A stretch of 64,000 bases of DNA, taken from positions 265,082 through 329,081 of the forward strand of contig NZ_JAGIAS010000008.1 of NCBI RefSeq assembly GCF_017744695.1, read 5' to 3'. Source of the DNA: Dyadobacter sp. Its GTDB lineage: Bacteria > Bacteroidota > Bacteroidia > Cytophagales > Spirosomataceae. Numbering within the stretch: the stretch's first letter is position 1; every line of letters starts with the position of its first letter. Position numbers and translations under genes: made by a program. The notes beneath the pieces are model-generated. The model was given only the letters and a program-made list of their open reading frames with translations, searched no databases and was not told where the DNA came from. Positions 9,048 through 17,859 of this stretch are shown here, in pieces.

Positions 9048-10622
9048 ATGAAAAAAATAGTTATAGCACTGGTATCCCTGATTGCATTCGCGGCTTGTAC
9101 CGACAATTTCGTCGAGACAAACCAGAATCCATATCAAATTTCAGATGAACTTCTCAAGCAGGATTTTAACCTGGTAGGTTCACCGTTTTCCAATATGATC
9201 TTCAACCTCAACGGTCACCAGATCGAGGAGGACCTTTGTTCCGACAACTGGATGGGTTACATGGGAACACCGACGGATTTCGTGGGTAACGTAAATAACA
9301 CGACCTACTACATTCGCTGGAATACCTATTGGGATCGTGTATATGGCAGCGTTATGTCTCCGGCGAAGCAGGTGATCAAGCTTGCTGCTGATAATAACCT
9401 GCCGCTGTTTGCGACCTGGGCCAAATTGATCCGTATTTACGCGGTTTCCAAATTGACAGGGGTACACGGACCGGTTATTTATTCCCAATACGGAACCACC
9501 GCCAATTCGATCGCTTACGACAAAGAGTCGGATCTTTACCCGCTTTTCTTCAAGCAGCTGGATTCTATCCAAACCGACTTTGGCGCTAACAAAGAGTACG
9601 GAGGTTTCAAAAAATTCGACCCTTCACAATACGCCGGCAGCATTCCACGCTGGCAAAAGCTCGTCAACTCTCTGCGTTTGAGATTGGCTATGCGCATTTC
9701 AAAAGTGGATCCGGCGATGGCAAAAACCGAGGGAGAAAAAGCGCTGGCTGATCCTGCCGGTTTGATTACCGCCAATTCAGACAACTTTATTAACTCATTG
9801 AATGGAAACAAAATACCGGTAGCACAAATTTGCTACGAATGGGATGACACCCGGATGGGAGCTGTGATGGAGTCGTTTATGGTAGGTTTGAAAGACGGCC
9901 GGATTTCCAAATATTACGCCCCTATGACCAACGCAGCTTTGTACGCCGATCACCCTTCGGTACCTTACAAAGGCATACGTAATGGCGCTTACATCAAAGC
10001 GAAAGCCGATCACGTTCCTTTCTCGAAAGTAAGCGAAGATTTTCAGACTGTTCAAACCAGAAGAAACTTTACGGCGGCAGAAGTGGCATTCCTGAAAGCC
10101 GAAGCCGGATTGAGAGGCTGGGCAGGTGCTGGTGATCCTAAAACCAACTATGAAGAAGGCATCAAACTTTCGTTCGCAGATTGGGGCGCAGGTGGTGTAG
10201 ACGCTTACCTGGCGGATGCTACCAGCAAGCCGATCAGCTATGTGGATCCGATCGACGCGCGCAACAACTTCACTGCTGCTTCTACCATCACAGTTGCATG
10301 GAACAATGCGGATTCAAACGAGTTGAAACTGGAAAAGATCATCACACAGAAATACCTCAACACCTTCACCAATACGCAGGAGGCTTGGGTGGATTTCAGA
10401 CGTACAGGCTATCCTAAAATCCCTCACGTGGCCAAAAACGATAGCAACAACGACTGGGGTGTGATCCCTGCAACCGAATGGATCAAAAGAATGCCGTTTG
10501 TAAATTCGGAAAGAAATGGTAACACTGCTGCCGTTGCGGATGCAGTGTCCAAAATGGGTACAGGCGCCAAGGATGATATTGCCACTCGCCTGTGGTGGGA
10601 TACCGGTAAAGCGAACTTTTAA
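9048..10622 (+). CDS. SusD/RagB-family nutrient-binding lipoprotein
   Basis: 524 residues. The N-terminus MKKIVIALVSLIAFAAC ends in a lipobox with Cys17, giving an outer-membrane surface lipoprotein. The region after it (ETNQNPYQISDELL, then TYYIRWNTYWDRVYGSV) fits the SusD-like family 2 and the tail has the ARLWWDTGKANF end. TPR-like helices make the ligand-binding face that caps the SusC barrel. It is 20 bases downstream of the SusC gene, clearly co-transcribed, and followed by a good hairpin terminator, so the unit is just these two genes. Confidence 0.93.
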   Translation: MKKIVIALVSLIAFAACTDNFVETNQNPYQISDELLKQDFNLVGSPFSNMIFNLNGHQIEEDLCSDNWMGYMGTPTDFVGNVNNTTYYIRWNTYWDRVYGSVMSPAKQVIKLAADNNLPLFATWAKLIRIYAVSKLTGVHGPVIYSQYGTTANSIAYDKESDLYPLFFKQLDSIQTDFGANKEYGGFKKFDPSQYAGSIPRWQKLVNSLRLRLAMRISKVDPAMAKTEGEKALADPAGLITANSDNFINSLNGNKIPVAQICYEWDDTRMGAVMESFMVGLKDGRISKYYAPMTNAALYADHPSVPYKGIRNGAYIKAKADHVPFSKVSEDFQTVQTRRNFTAAEVAFLKAEAGLRGWAGAGDPKTNYEEGIKLSFADWGAGGVDAYLADATSKPISYVDPIDARNNFTAASTITVAWNNADSNELKLEKIITQKYLNTFTNTQEAWVDFRRTGYPKIPHVAKNDSNNDWGVIPATEWIKRMPFVNSERNGNTAAVADAVSKMGTGAKDDIATRLWWDTGKANF

Positions 10623-10675
10623 TCATATCGCAATACCGGATACTGACGTGTAAATATTTTCGTACGTATCATATA

Positions 10676-10703
10676 GAGGCTATCCGATTATTCGGGTAGC
10701 CTC
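10676..10703 (+). terminator. Rho-independent terminator after susC/susD
   Basis: Arms GAGGCTATCC (10676-10685) and GGGTAGCCTC (10694-10703) form a 10-bp stem with one G-U pair and an 8-base loop, followed by TTTTATG. It lies 54 bases after the SusD stop codon. Confidence 0.85.
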
Positions 10704-10807
10704 TTTTATGTGCTGTACGCAAGCCTAAACACACCCAAGGCTCACCCGAGAGTTGTTTTTCACTTATGCTCTATTTCCCTGAATGGCTCCGGCATGTTGG
10801 CACGACA

Positions 10808-11494
10808 CTAAAAATGCAAACTCCGCACGTGCTCCCACCCGGATCGCAGGTATGCGCCTTTGCGAACGATGGCCAGTAGCTCATCGTCCGTAAGATCACG
10901 GAAGGAGGCATACACTTGCCCTACCGCGTAAAACCATTCGGGCATAACCAGTATTTCCAATGCATCGGCGTCGTTCAGGTGGGCATCGAAGTTGTTACCC
11001 GCCACCGGCACGGCCACTATCACGCGGTCGGCACCCCTATTGCGGCAAAGACGCAGCACAGGTACCAGCGTTACACCCGTAGCGATTCCATCGTCCACGA
11101 TAATGACGGTCCGCCCCCTCAAATCCGGGAGCGGTTTTCCATGCTTGTACATTCCGATCCTGCGGTTCACCTCGTCCGTCTGCTCGTCGATGATCTCTCC
11201 GATCGTCTCCGGTTCGAGCGAGGACCTGAACCGCGGTGCGATGTACACCGACAAATCTTCGGCAATGGCACCGAAACCCACCTCCGGATAGCCAGGGACA
11301 GGTAATTTCCGGGAAATAACCATGTTCAGATCTGCTTCCAGACATTGGGCGACGTAATACGCCACCTCCACCCCGCCCCGGGCAATACCCATTACGAGTG
11401 GATCGGCACTTTTGTAACGTGCTGTCAGGAAACGCCCCAGTTGCTCTCCCGCATCTTTCCGGTCGGCAAAAATGATGTCGTTGCTTCGGTTCAT
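10808..11494 (-). CDS. Phosphoribosyltransferase-domain protein
   Basis: 228 residues with a type I phosphoribosyltransferase fold. The PRPP loop TVIIVDDGIATGVT is at ~129-142, preceded by the ARGGVEVAYYVA segment near 38-49. Proteins of this size and type are usually annotated as predicted phosphoribosyltransferases of unknown substrate, distinct from the purine/pyrimidine salvage enzymes. It is minus-strand, 69 bases downstream of the SugE-like gene. Whether it belongs to that group is unclear. Confidence 0.85.
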   Translation of the reverse strand: MNRSNDIIFADRKDAGEQLGRFLTARYKSADPLVMGIARGGVEVAYYVAQCLEADLNMVISRKLPVPGYPEVGFGAIAEDLSVYIAPRFRSSLEPETIGEIIDEQTDEVNRRIGMYKHGKPLPDLRGRTVIIVDDGIATGVTLVPVLRLCRNRGADRVIVAVPVAGNNFDAHLNDADALEILVMPEWFYAVGQVYASFRDLTDDELLAIVRKGAYLRSGWEHVRSLHF

Positions 11495-11563
11495 AGGCTT
11501 CGCGTCTGTACAAAAAAATCCACACGACCGGACCAGTAAAAATCGATGCCGGAACCGTAATCG

Positions 11564-11893
11564 TTAATGTTGCGAAACCATTTTCAGCCCCGCAATGGAG
11601 AGAATCAGCGTACTGATGAAGAATATCCGCCAAAAACTGACGGGATCTTTAAAAACCAATATCCCTACCAGCACGGTACCCACCGCCCCTATTCCTGTCC
11701 ACACTGCATAAGCCGTGCCAATGGGAAGGGTTTGTGTCGCTTTTAGTAGCAATGCCATACTAATCACCAGCGAAATGATAAATCCTGTAAACCATAAATA
11801 CATTTCGTTTCCGCTTGTTTCCCGGACTTTTCCCAAACAAGAGGCAAATCCGACCTCGAACAGGCCGGCGACGATCAAAATAATCCAGTTCAT
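11564..11893 (-). CDS. sugE: Small multidrug resistance family protein, SugE/Gdx type
   Basis: 109 residues counted from ATG at 11893 (MNWIILIVAGLFEVGF). An earlier in-frame ATG at 11935 would add 14 polar residues not typical of the family. Four membrane helices; the conserved Glu of helix 1 is in GLFEV (residue 13) and the loop GTAYAVWTGIGAVGT matches the Gdx subgroup, which exports guanidinium in exchange for protons. It follows the Crp-type regulator by 75 bases on the same strand, and is probably part of that group. No guanidine riboswitch was recognised upstream. Confidence 0.85.
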   Translation of the reverse strand: MNWIILIVAGLFEVGFASCLGKVRETSGNEMYLWFTGFIISLVISMALLLKATQTLPIGTAYAVWTGIGAVGTVLVGILVFKDPVSFWRIFFISTLILSIAGLKMVSQH

Positions 11894-11968
11894 AACACTT
11901 TGTTTTTTGATACAAAGGTCCTGAGCCGGATCCACAAAAAAATTTACAAATGATAAAAAAGCAGTGCT

Positions 11969-12532
11969 CTACCTGATCTCCGCGCGAATGCGGCTCAGGC
12001 TCACCTGCGTAATCCCGAGGTAAGAAGCAATATGGCACAATGGCACACGGTGGAGCAGATCGGGCGTAGCAGACATTAAATCGAGATACCTTTGCTGGGC
12101 GGTTTTGAACTGCATGGAAATAAGCCGCTCTTCGGTCTTGATCAGCTCCTGGCCGATCAGTTTGCGCCCCCAGTTGGCAATATGAATATCGCTCGCAAAA
12201 AGCATTTCCAGGTCTTGTGCTTTCATCTGGTACAAGTCGCACGCTTCCAGGGTTTCGACATGCTCATAACCGGGTTGACCGGAAACGTAACTTTTCATTG
12301 AAATCACCACGTCGCCTTCCTTCCCGAACCAAAATGTAACATCCCCGCGATCGGCATCGGAATAGGCCCTCACAATGCCGCTTCGTATGAAATAGAGCGT
12401 TTTCTCCACCCTGCCTGACCGAATAAGCGTGTGCCCTTTCGGATAACGGGCCTCCGAAATGCAAGCCTTCAGGGCCGCCTTCGAAGCGGGCGGCAACGGG
12501 TGAAAATGTTCCAGGATTTCCTCTATTTCCAT
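11969..12532 (-). CDS. Crp/Fnr-family transcriptional regulator
   Basis: 187 residues from ATG at 12532 (MEIEEILEHFHPLPP). A longer frame reaching 12655 would overlap the upstream gene and is rejected. A cNMP-binding-like domain (~10-120) contains KGHTLIRSGRVEKTLYFIRSG. The C-terminus has a short helix-turn-helix (HIASYLGITQVSLSRIRAEIR region), the form common in Bacteroidota regulators of this class. The start lies 4 bases after the stop of the DUF4180 gene, so the two are translationally linked. SugE downstream is the likely target. Confidence 0.88.
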   Translation of the reverse strand: MEIEEILEHFHPLPPASKAALKACISEARYPKGHTLIRSGRVEKTLYFIRSGIVRAYSDADRGDVTFWFGKEGDVVISMKSYVSGQPGYEHVETLEACDLYQMKAQDLEMLFASDIHIANWGRKLIGQELIKTEERLISMQFKTAQQRYLDLMSATPDLLHRVPLCHIASYLGITQVSLSRIRAEIR

Positions 12533-12536
12533 CGCA

Positions 12537-12896
12537 TTAGCTTGACAATCTTCCGAGGGCTTCTTCCACCGAAGATACAAAATTGACCTGCCTTCCCTTG
12601 TTGCTTTCGAAAACAAAATCGCGCAGGCTTTTGCTGTCATAGCGCGCAAAATCACCTACAATGGCCAGCCGGACGCGGTAGGTAGTAAATTTTTGCAAAA
12701 TTTCGCCGGCAATGCCCGTTTTCAGATCGAAGAAGTCAGGGGTGATATTTTGCTCATGCAAAATCATTTCACCGTAGCCCTGATAGTATAAATCTACCAT
12801 CAATTGCAGGCCGTCGTCGGGAGTCTGAATAAGAATTTGGTCGGATGTTACTTCCGCAATCGCTGTTTCGTTGTGTTGATGGACTTGAATATTCAT
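12537..12896 (-). CDS. DUF4180 domain protein
   Basis: 119 residues from ATG at 12896 (MNIQVHQHNETAIAEV); the ATG at 12908 is an alternative. The sequence DLYYQGYGEMILHEQNI, then FFDLKTGIAGEILQKF and YRVRLAIVGDF, ending in FVSSVEEALGRL, matches my recollection of DUF4180, a small STAS-like cytoplasmic family of unknown role. It heads a tight minus-strand group with the Crp-type regulator (4-base gap) and SugE. Confidence 0.75.
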   Translation of the reverse strand: MNIQVHQHNETAIAEVTSDQILIQTPDDGLQLMVDLYYQGYGEMILHEQNITPDFFDLKTGIAGEILQKFTTYRVRLAIVGDFARYDSKSLRDFVFESNKGRQVNFVSSVEEALGRLSS

Positions 12897-13338
12897 GGCA
12901 AAAAGCACCGCGTGGTTGGTTTACGGCGGCATGCTAAATTAGTCAAAAAGTGCTCCGCCGGGCACAAACAATGCTTGAACTTTTTCTACATTTTGAATTA
13001 TTTATTCTAACCCCTCATTTCGCATCCGAGAATAAAAAGCACAAGTTGCAACGACTAACTCCGTAAGCCCATGGGCCGTTCCGCCAGCCATTATTTGCAT
13101 CTATCAGTGTACAAGCAGGCATTAATTCAGACTTAGCGCCAGGTTGATCGACAGCTAAAAAGCTTCTCTCCCACTCTCTCAGCCGCTATTACGGTTCATC
13201 AATAAAACTATTTTTACAAATCCCGTCGAATAGTATTTTTACGATACCAGCAAGGCTAATTTCTAAAAAGAATGTACGGTTGTTTGGCATGAGTTTTATC
13301 ATTAATATTCGAATACGCCTCCTGTTAATTAAGCATCC
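12897..13338. other. Intergenic region between DUF4180 gene and ethylene-sensor kinase
   Basis: 442 bases holding the divergent promoters of the minus-strand DUF4180 group and the plus-strand kinase. I see no gene. A TATTTTTA at about 13232 is one mismatch from the Bacteroidota -7 consensus but has no clear upstream partner. Only frames of about 30 codons are present. Confidence 0.4.
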
Positions 13339-14952
13339 ATGACCCCGGAAACTGCGCAACATCTTGCCATTTCAAACGACCGTATACCACTTTGCCGTAC
13401 GGGCGCGGTACCCTTGAAAACGGGCCATCACGGAATGCCGGAACAGGTAGCGGAATTCTTCCGGGGGATTTTCAGCCAATCGGAATGGCCTGCCCGCTGG
13501 TACTGCGGTTCGTGGTCGGATTTCCATGGCTGGCTGTACATTATTTCCGATATCGTGATCTGGGCGGCCTATTTCCTGATCCCCGTTTTCCTGATCCGGC
13601 TCATTCTTAGCAGAAAGGATTTCCCGTTCCGGAAAACGATCTGGCTTTTCGTCGCATTCATCGCTTTCTGCGGTGCTACACACTTAATCGACGCATTGAT
13701 TTTCTGGATTCCCGTATACCGGTTCAGTGCACTCGTCAGGTTCGCCACGGCGATCATCTCGATGACAACGGTTTATTACCTGTTCAAAATCTTCCCCAAT
13801 GTGCTCTTGCTCCGGTCCGTCTCCGATCTGCAACGGGAAATAGACGAACGGACAGCCGTAGAAGAAAAACTGGCGGAAAGCGAGTTCCTGCTCACCGCTG
13901 CAAGCAATGTCGGCAAACTCGGCGGCTGGGAATACGACCCGGGCACGGGGCAGTTTCGCTGGACCGCCACTTGCGGCCATATCCTGGAAACCGACGAAGA
14001 GAATATCCACGACGAAACCGACCTGCTCCGCTTCTTCCCCGAGCCTTATCAGTTGATTATCCGTGCGGCGCTGCGCGAATCGATAGAAACCGGTAGTTCG
14101 TGGGACCATGAACTGCAACTCACTACTGGTACAGGCGCCCGGAAATGGGTGCGCTTTTCGGCCACACCATCGCTGAATGCCAGCGGGCAGGTCAGCAAGA
14201 TCAGAGGCATTATCATGGACATTGACCGATACAAAACACTGGAACTTAAACTGGTCAAATCGATTGATCAGATGGCCCAAAAGAATAGCCAGCTCCAAAG
14301 CTTCACCCACATCCTCTCTCACAACCTGCGTAACCATTCCAGCAACATTGCCTTGCTTGCAGATTTTGTGGACGAGTCGACCCTTACCAAGGACAATGAG
14401 GAGCTTTTTCAGAAGATCAAAACAGTGTCCAAGCACCTGAACGGAACCCTCGACGACCTGTCACAGGTGATCAAGATCCGTGATAACCATCTGGAAGGCG
14501 AAAAATTGGATATCAGGCAAGTAACGGAGCAGGTGCTGGGTGTACTGGATGAAAGCCTGCACACCAGCCAGGCGGAAATCGGGATGGACTTCATGGAGAA
14601 CGAGATCGTCTTCCCGCGCATTTACCTGGAAAGCATTCTGATGAACCTGATTTCCAATGGTATCAAATACAAAAAGGACGGTCAGCGTCCGGTGATCCAG
14701 CTTCGGTTCTACCGCAATGAAAAGGGACTCAAAGTACTGGAATACAGCGATCAAGGCAAAGGAATCGACCTATCCCTTCATGCCGACAAAATCTTTGGCC
14801 TGTATAAAACTTTCCACAAGCATGAAGATGCTCACGGAGTTGGCTTATTTTTGATAAAAAATCAGATAGAAGCCCAGGGCGGGAACATTCAGGTATTCAG
14901 TAAGGTCGACGCGGGTATTACATTTAAAATTATATTCAACGAAAATGCTTGA
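13339..14952 (+). CDS. Sensor histidine kinase with ethylene-receptor-like N-terminal domain and PAS domain
   Basis: 537 residues. Residues ~60-160 hold three membrane helices with ISDIVIWAAYFLIP and AFCGATHLIDAL. Asp71, Tyr78, Cys111 and His115 keep the spacing of Asp25, Tyr32, Cys65 and His69 of plant ETR1, where Cys and His bind the Cu(I) that holds ethylene. A PAS domain follows (~180-300). The phosphorylated histidine is probably H328 in FTHILSHNLRNH, followed by an HATPase domain with N box LMNLISNGIKY and G boxes SDQGKGI and HGVGLFLI. The gene overlaps the next, a receiver protein, by 8 bases. The kinase call is firm; ethylene or copper sensing is inferred from the motif. Confidence 0.88.
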   Translation: MTPETAQHLAISNDRIPLCRTGAVPLKTGHHGMPEQVAEFFRGIFSQSEWPARWYCGSWSDFHGWLYIISDIVIWAAYFLIPVFLIRLILSRKDFPFRKTIWLFVAFIAFCGATHLIDALIFWIPVYRFSALVRFATAIISMTTVYYLFKIFPNVLLLRSVSDLQREIDERTAVEEKLAESEFLLTAASNVGKLGGWEYDPGTGQFRWTATCGHILETDEENIHDETDLLRFFPEPYQLIIRAALRESIETGSSWDHELQLTTGTGARKWVRFSATPSLNASGQVSKIRGIIMDIDRYKTLELKLVKSIDQMAQKNSQLQSFTHILSHNLRNHSSNIALLADFVDESTLTKDNEELFQKIKTVSKHLNGTLDDLSQVIKIRDNHLEGEKLDIRQVTEQVLGVLDESLHTSQAEIGMDFMENEIVFPRIYLESILMNLISNGIKYKKDGQRPVIQLRFYRNEKGLKVLEYSDQGKGIDLSLHADKIFGLYKTFHKHEDAHGVGLFLIKNQIEAQGGNIQVFSKVDAGITFKIIFNENA

Positions 14953-15358
14953 AATACTCTGTGTGGTAGACGACGACAAAATCTTCACTTACCTGCTGAA
15001 ACGCATCATTGAAAAAGCCAAAATAGCCCGGGAAATCATCTTTTTTGAAAACGGCAGGGAAGCCATGGATTACCTGACGAGCCACAAGGAGGATGCGTTG
15101 AAACTCCCTCAACTGATACTGCTCGACATCAATATGCCTATCCTGGACGGCTGGCAGTTCCTGAACGAATACGGGAAGCTGAAACCGGATGTCCCTCAAC
15201 CCATCTCGATTTGCATGATGAGCTCTTCCTCCGAGATGGAGGATTACGACCGGGCTATGGATTCGGGGTACGTCATGGATTACCTTCAGAAGCCTGTGCA
15301 AATACCATCCCTCAAAGACGTTACCGAGCGCGTGCTGTCATTTCTTGGTCAGAAATAA
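14945..15358 (+). CDS. Single-domain response regulator
   Basis: 137 residues, a receiver domain alone. Asp9/Asp10/Asp11 form the acidic pocket (CVVDDDKIF), D61 in LILLDINMPILDGW is the phosphorylation site and K116 in YLQKPV is the conserved lysine. There is no output domain. Its ATG lies inside the end of the kinase gene (8-base overlap), so the two are made together and the kinase is the likely phosphodonor. Output must pass through protein-protein contact or a phosphorelay. Confidence 0.92.
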   Translation: MLEILCVVDDDKIFTYLLKRIIEKAKIAREIIFFENGREAMDYLTSHKEDALKLPQLILLDINMPILDGWQFLNEYGKLKPDVPQPISICMMSSSSEMEDYDRAMDSGYVMDYLQKPVQIPSLKDVTERVLSFLGQK

Positions 15359-15404
15359 CGCCAGACTCGCTATTTTTGCTTTGTAACCATATTCTGAATA
15401 TACC

Positions 15405-16520
15405 CTGCCATTCCGTATCCTGATAGCGCCGCTGGACTGGGGACTGGGACACGCTACGCGCTGTATCCCTGTCATCCGGCATCTTATTGAAAAACAATGC
15501 GAGGTAACCATAGCGGCCTCAGGTGCTACTGCAGTGCTGCTAAAAAAGAATTTCCCCGATCTGCCACAACTCACGCTCCCGGGCTACAACATTACGTATA
15601 GCCGGAGCGGCGGCACTTTTGTACTGAAAATATTAGCCCAGATCCCGAAAATCCTGGGAGCAATCCGTCGGGAACGGCAATGGCTCCGCGAAGTACAAGC
15701 TACGTACCAGTTTGACCTCATCATATCCGACAATCGCTACGGATTGAAAATTGACGGGTTAAAATCAGTGATCCTGACCCACCAGTTACAGGTACTAACG
15801 GGCTTCGGCACGACAGCAGACTCACTGATGCGTCGGTTGCATTACCGTATACTCGAAAAATTCGATGAATGCTGGGTGGTGGACGAACCGGAAAACGGGG
15901 GCCTGGCCGGTGTGTTGTCGCACCCCCGGCAACTTCCTTCCAATTCCCGTTACATTGGACTGCTTTCCCAACTCCGCCAGCCGGATGCTTCGGCAGTGGG
16001 TTCGCATCACAATGTCCTCGTGTTACTTTCCGGCCCGGAACCCATGCGGAGTATTCTGGAAGAAAAGATCCTTCAACAGGCCGCGTCCGCTGTCGGTTAT
16101 CATTTCCATGTCATTGCAGGCAATCCTTCCGGACAGTCGCGCGCGCATTTGCCCGCACATATTACATACACTGCCTACGCGAGCGCGCAGGAACTCACCG
16201 ACGCGCTGGCTCGCGCCCGGCTCGTCATTTGCAGAAGCGGCTATTCGACATTAATGGACCTGGCAATGTTCGGCAAAAAAGCATTGCTAATTCCCACACC
16301 CGGGCAGTCGGAGCAGGAGTACCTGGCCGAACATTTGCAGGCGCAGGGTATCGCTTTTAGCAAACGTCAGGCGGAAATCAATTTGACCACCGACATGACC
16401 GAAGCATTGCGCTATAATGGGTTTTCAGCCGGCAGATTCGCAGGCAAATCAGGCGTCTTAGAAGCCGTGATTGATAAAGCATTACAACAGCTAAAAAGCG
16501 AAGCGGGGCACAATCAATGA
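15405..16520 (+). CDS. Glycosyltransferase, MurG/GT28-like (start codon uncertain)
   Basis: The frame is open from the stop at 15384 and has no ATG, GTG or TTG before a GTG at 15534. Yet residues encoded before 15534 are clearly coding: the glycine-rich LIAPLDWGLGHATRCIPVIR at 15420-15479 is the nucleotide-sugar transferase N-terminal motif. The start is placed at CTG 15405, giving 371 residues; ATC 15417 or CTG 15420 are alternatives. The C-terminal half has the donor-binding RLVICRSGYSTLMDLAMFGKKALLIPTPGQSEQ type segment. It transfers a sugar from a nucleotide donor, acceptor unknown. It follows the receiver gene by 46 bases and ends in a terminator. Confidence 0.8.
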   Translation: MPFRILIAPLDWGLGHATRCIPVIRHLIEKQCEVTIAASGATAVLLKKNFPDLPQLTLPGYNITYSRSGGTFVLKILAQIPKILGAIRRERQWLREVQATYQFDLIISDNRYGLKIDGLKSVILTHQLQVLTGFGTTADSLMRRLHYRILEKFDECWVVDEPENGGLAGVLSHPRQLPSNSRYIGLLSQLRQPDASAVGSHHNVLVLLSGPEPMRSILEEKILQQAASAVGYHFHVIAGNPSGQSRAHLPAHITYTAYASAQELTDALARARLVICRSGYSTLMDLAMFGKKALLIPTPGQSEQEYLAEHLQAQGIAFSKRQAEINLTTDMTEALRYNGFSAGRFAGKSGVLEAVIDKALQQLKSEAGHNQ

Positions 16521-16530
16521 TGCCCCGCTT
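16501..16530. terminator. Bidirectional hairpin terminator between glycosyltransferase and EamA genes
   Basis: Perfect 10-bp arms AAGCGGGGCA (16501-16510) and TGCCCCGCTT (16521-16530) with a 10-base loop that contains the glycosyltransferase stop codon. The convergent EamA gene ends 9 bases further on. Confidence 0.75.
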
Positions 16531-16538
16531 TACTTCTC

Positions 16539-17438
16539 CTAGTGGCTCTCCGCCGCCACCGAACCGGTATTCCGGTGTGCACGCATCACTTGCAACATTT
16601 GCAACACCACCGATAGGATGATCAGTGCAAGTCCGAGGTAAAACGACCAGCGGAGTTCCTTGTTTTCGTGATAGATCAGAATGGCGAGAATAATCGTATA
16701 AACCGGTTCCAGGTTCAGACTGAGGTTGACCGTGAACGCCGAAATGCGACGCAGCACCTGCGTTTGCAGCATGTAGAGGACAACGGTACAGAAAAACGCG
16801 AGCAGCAGCAGATAACCCAGGTCGGCCCAGGACGGAACGAGCGTCGCGACAGGGAAAAAGTAAAAGTACAGCGGCATGAGCGGGGTCAATGCAATGGCAC
16901 CGCCGATCAATGCGTACACTGTGGCCGTTTCACTTTTGAACGAATGGGCAAGCCGCTCATTGTTGATTGTAAAAAGGGAGCCGAGCGCCGACGAAACCAC
17001 CCCTAACGCAATGCCGATCCGATACCGCGAATCGAAACTGAAAATCAGTGCGATACCCAGCAATGTGAGCAGGCTCAACAACAACTCAGAAAGCACGAAA
17101 CGTTTGCGATTGATCAACGGAGAGAAAATGGCCGTAAAAAAGCCAACCAGCGAGAAGCAAACCACCCCTACCGAAATGTTGGAATACTTAATGCTTCCGT
17201 AAAAGAAAATCCAGTGTAACCCGAGCAGCAGCCCGGTCAGTGAAGTACGGACGAAATCGCGGAAGGATATGCGTTCCAGGTTTTTGGTAGCCGCCAGGAT
17301 CAGCAGCATCAGAATGCCTGCGAGCCAGATCCGGTACCACGACAGCAGACCTTCATTTACCGTAATGAGTTTTCCGAAGATACCGGTAAACCCGGCGAGA
17401 ATGATCGCTATATGAAGCTTGATGAAAGCTTGTTTCAT
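16539..17438 (-). CDS. EamA-family (DMT) permease
   Basis: 299 residues with about ten hydrophobic helices in two EamA repeats (first ~5-130, second ~145-285 ending in ALIILSVVLQMLQ). The start MKQAFIKLHIAIILAGFTGIFGK is typical. It is an inner-membrane transporter with unknown small-molecule substrate, convergent with the glycosyltransferase gene and without partners on its own strand. It is only distantly similar to the other EamA gene at 1685-2611. Confidence 0.88.
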   Translation of the reverse strand: MKQAFIKLHIAIILAGFTGIFGKLITVNEGLLSWYRIWLAGILMLLILAATKNLERISFRDFVRTSLTGLLLGLHWIFFYGSIKYSNISVGVVCFSLVGFFTAIFSPLINRKRFVLSELLLSLLTLLGIALIFSFDSRYRIGIALGVVSSALGSLFTINNERLAHSFKSETATVYALIGGAIALTPLMPLYFYFFPVATLVPSWADLGYLLLLAFFCTVVLYMLQTQVLRRISAFTVNLSLNLEPVYTIILAILIYHENKELRWSFYLGLALIILSVVLQMLQVMRAHRNTGSVAAESH

Positions 17439-17859
17439 TGTATTGTCTGTTCAAAGGTGTTAATCATGAAATCGGGCGCAGTGAAAAACAGCGCAAACCG
17501 GTAAACCACAACCCTGCGAAAGGGCTAAGGCTCAACAACCTTCGTGAACAATGGTAACAGGGAATAACAAAACCGCTTCCCGAAGAAACAGGAAGTACCA
17601 AAATAGATTCCGGTCATTAAGCCGTTCAGGCTACCGGAGGAGGCGAAATGCAGAAAAGAAGTCTGTTCTCGGACATAAGATGGGTAATTGTCGTGCAAAA
17701 GTAGGTTGATTTGCCCGGAAGATCAACGTAACGCCGCCTTTTCATTTTTTTGGGCAAGAAATCATTGTACAATATTTTCATTTTTTTGACTTTATTTACC
17801 TTTGCAGCATTCATTTTAAAGCAAAATCTCAATACATCAGAAACATTCCCCCAATCAGA
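17439..17859. other. Intergenic region with promoter-like element for the barrel protein gene
   Basis: 421 bases. A TACCTTTG at 17797-17804 fits the Bacteroidota -7 consensus TAnnTTTG and lies 56 bases before the ATG at 17860. The only nearby TTGs end 29 and 8 bases before it, so the -33 element is weak. A minus-strand 68-codon frame (17626-17832) covers this promoter and is not accepted as a gene. Confidence 0.5.

Noticed and set aside
11894..11935. Upstream ATG for the SugE gene
   Set aside because: Adds 14 polar residues before the first membrane helix, unlike the family.
12973..13068. Short frame of about 31 codons in the gap before the ethylene-sensor kinase
   Set aside because: No motif, no promoter of its own, and typical of chance in an AT-rich gap.
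17626..17832. 68-codon minus-strand frame
   Set aside because: It covers the promoter-like element of the barrel protein gene and has an odd, basic composition with no domain.
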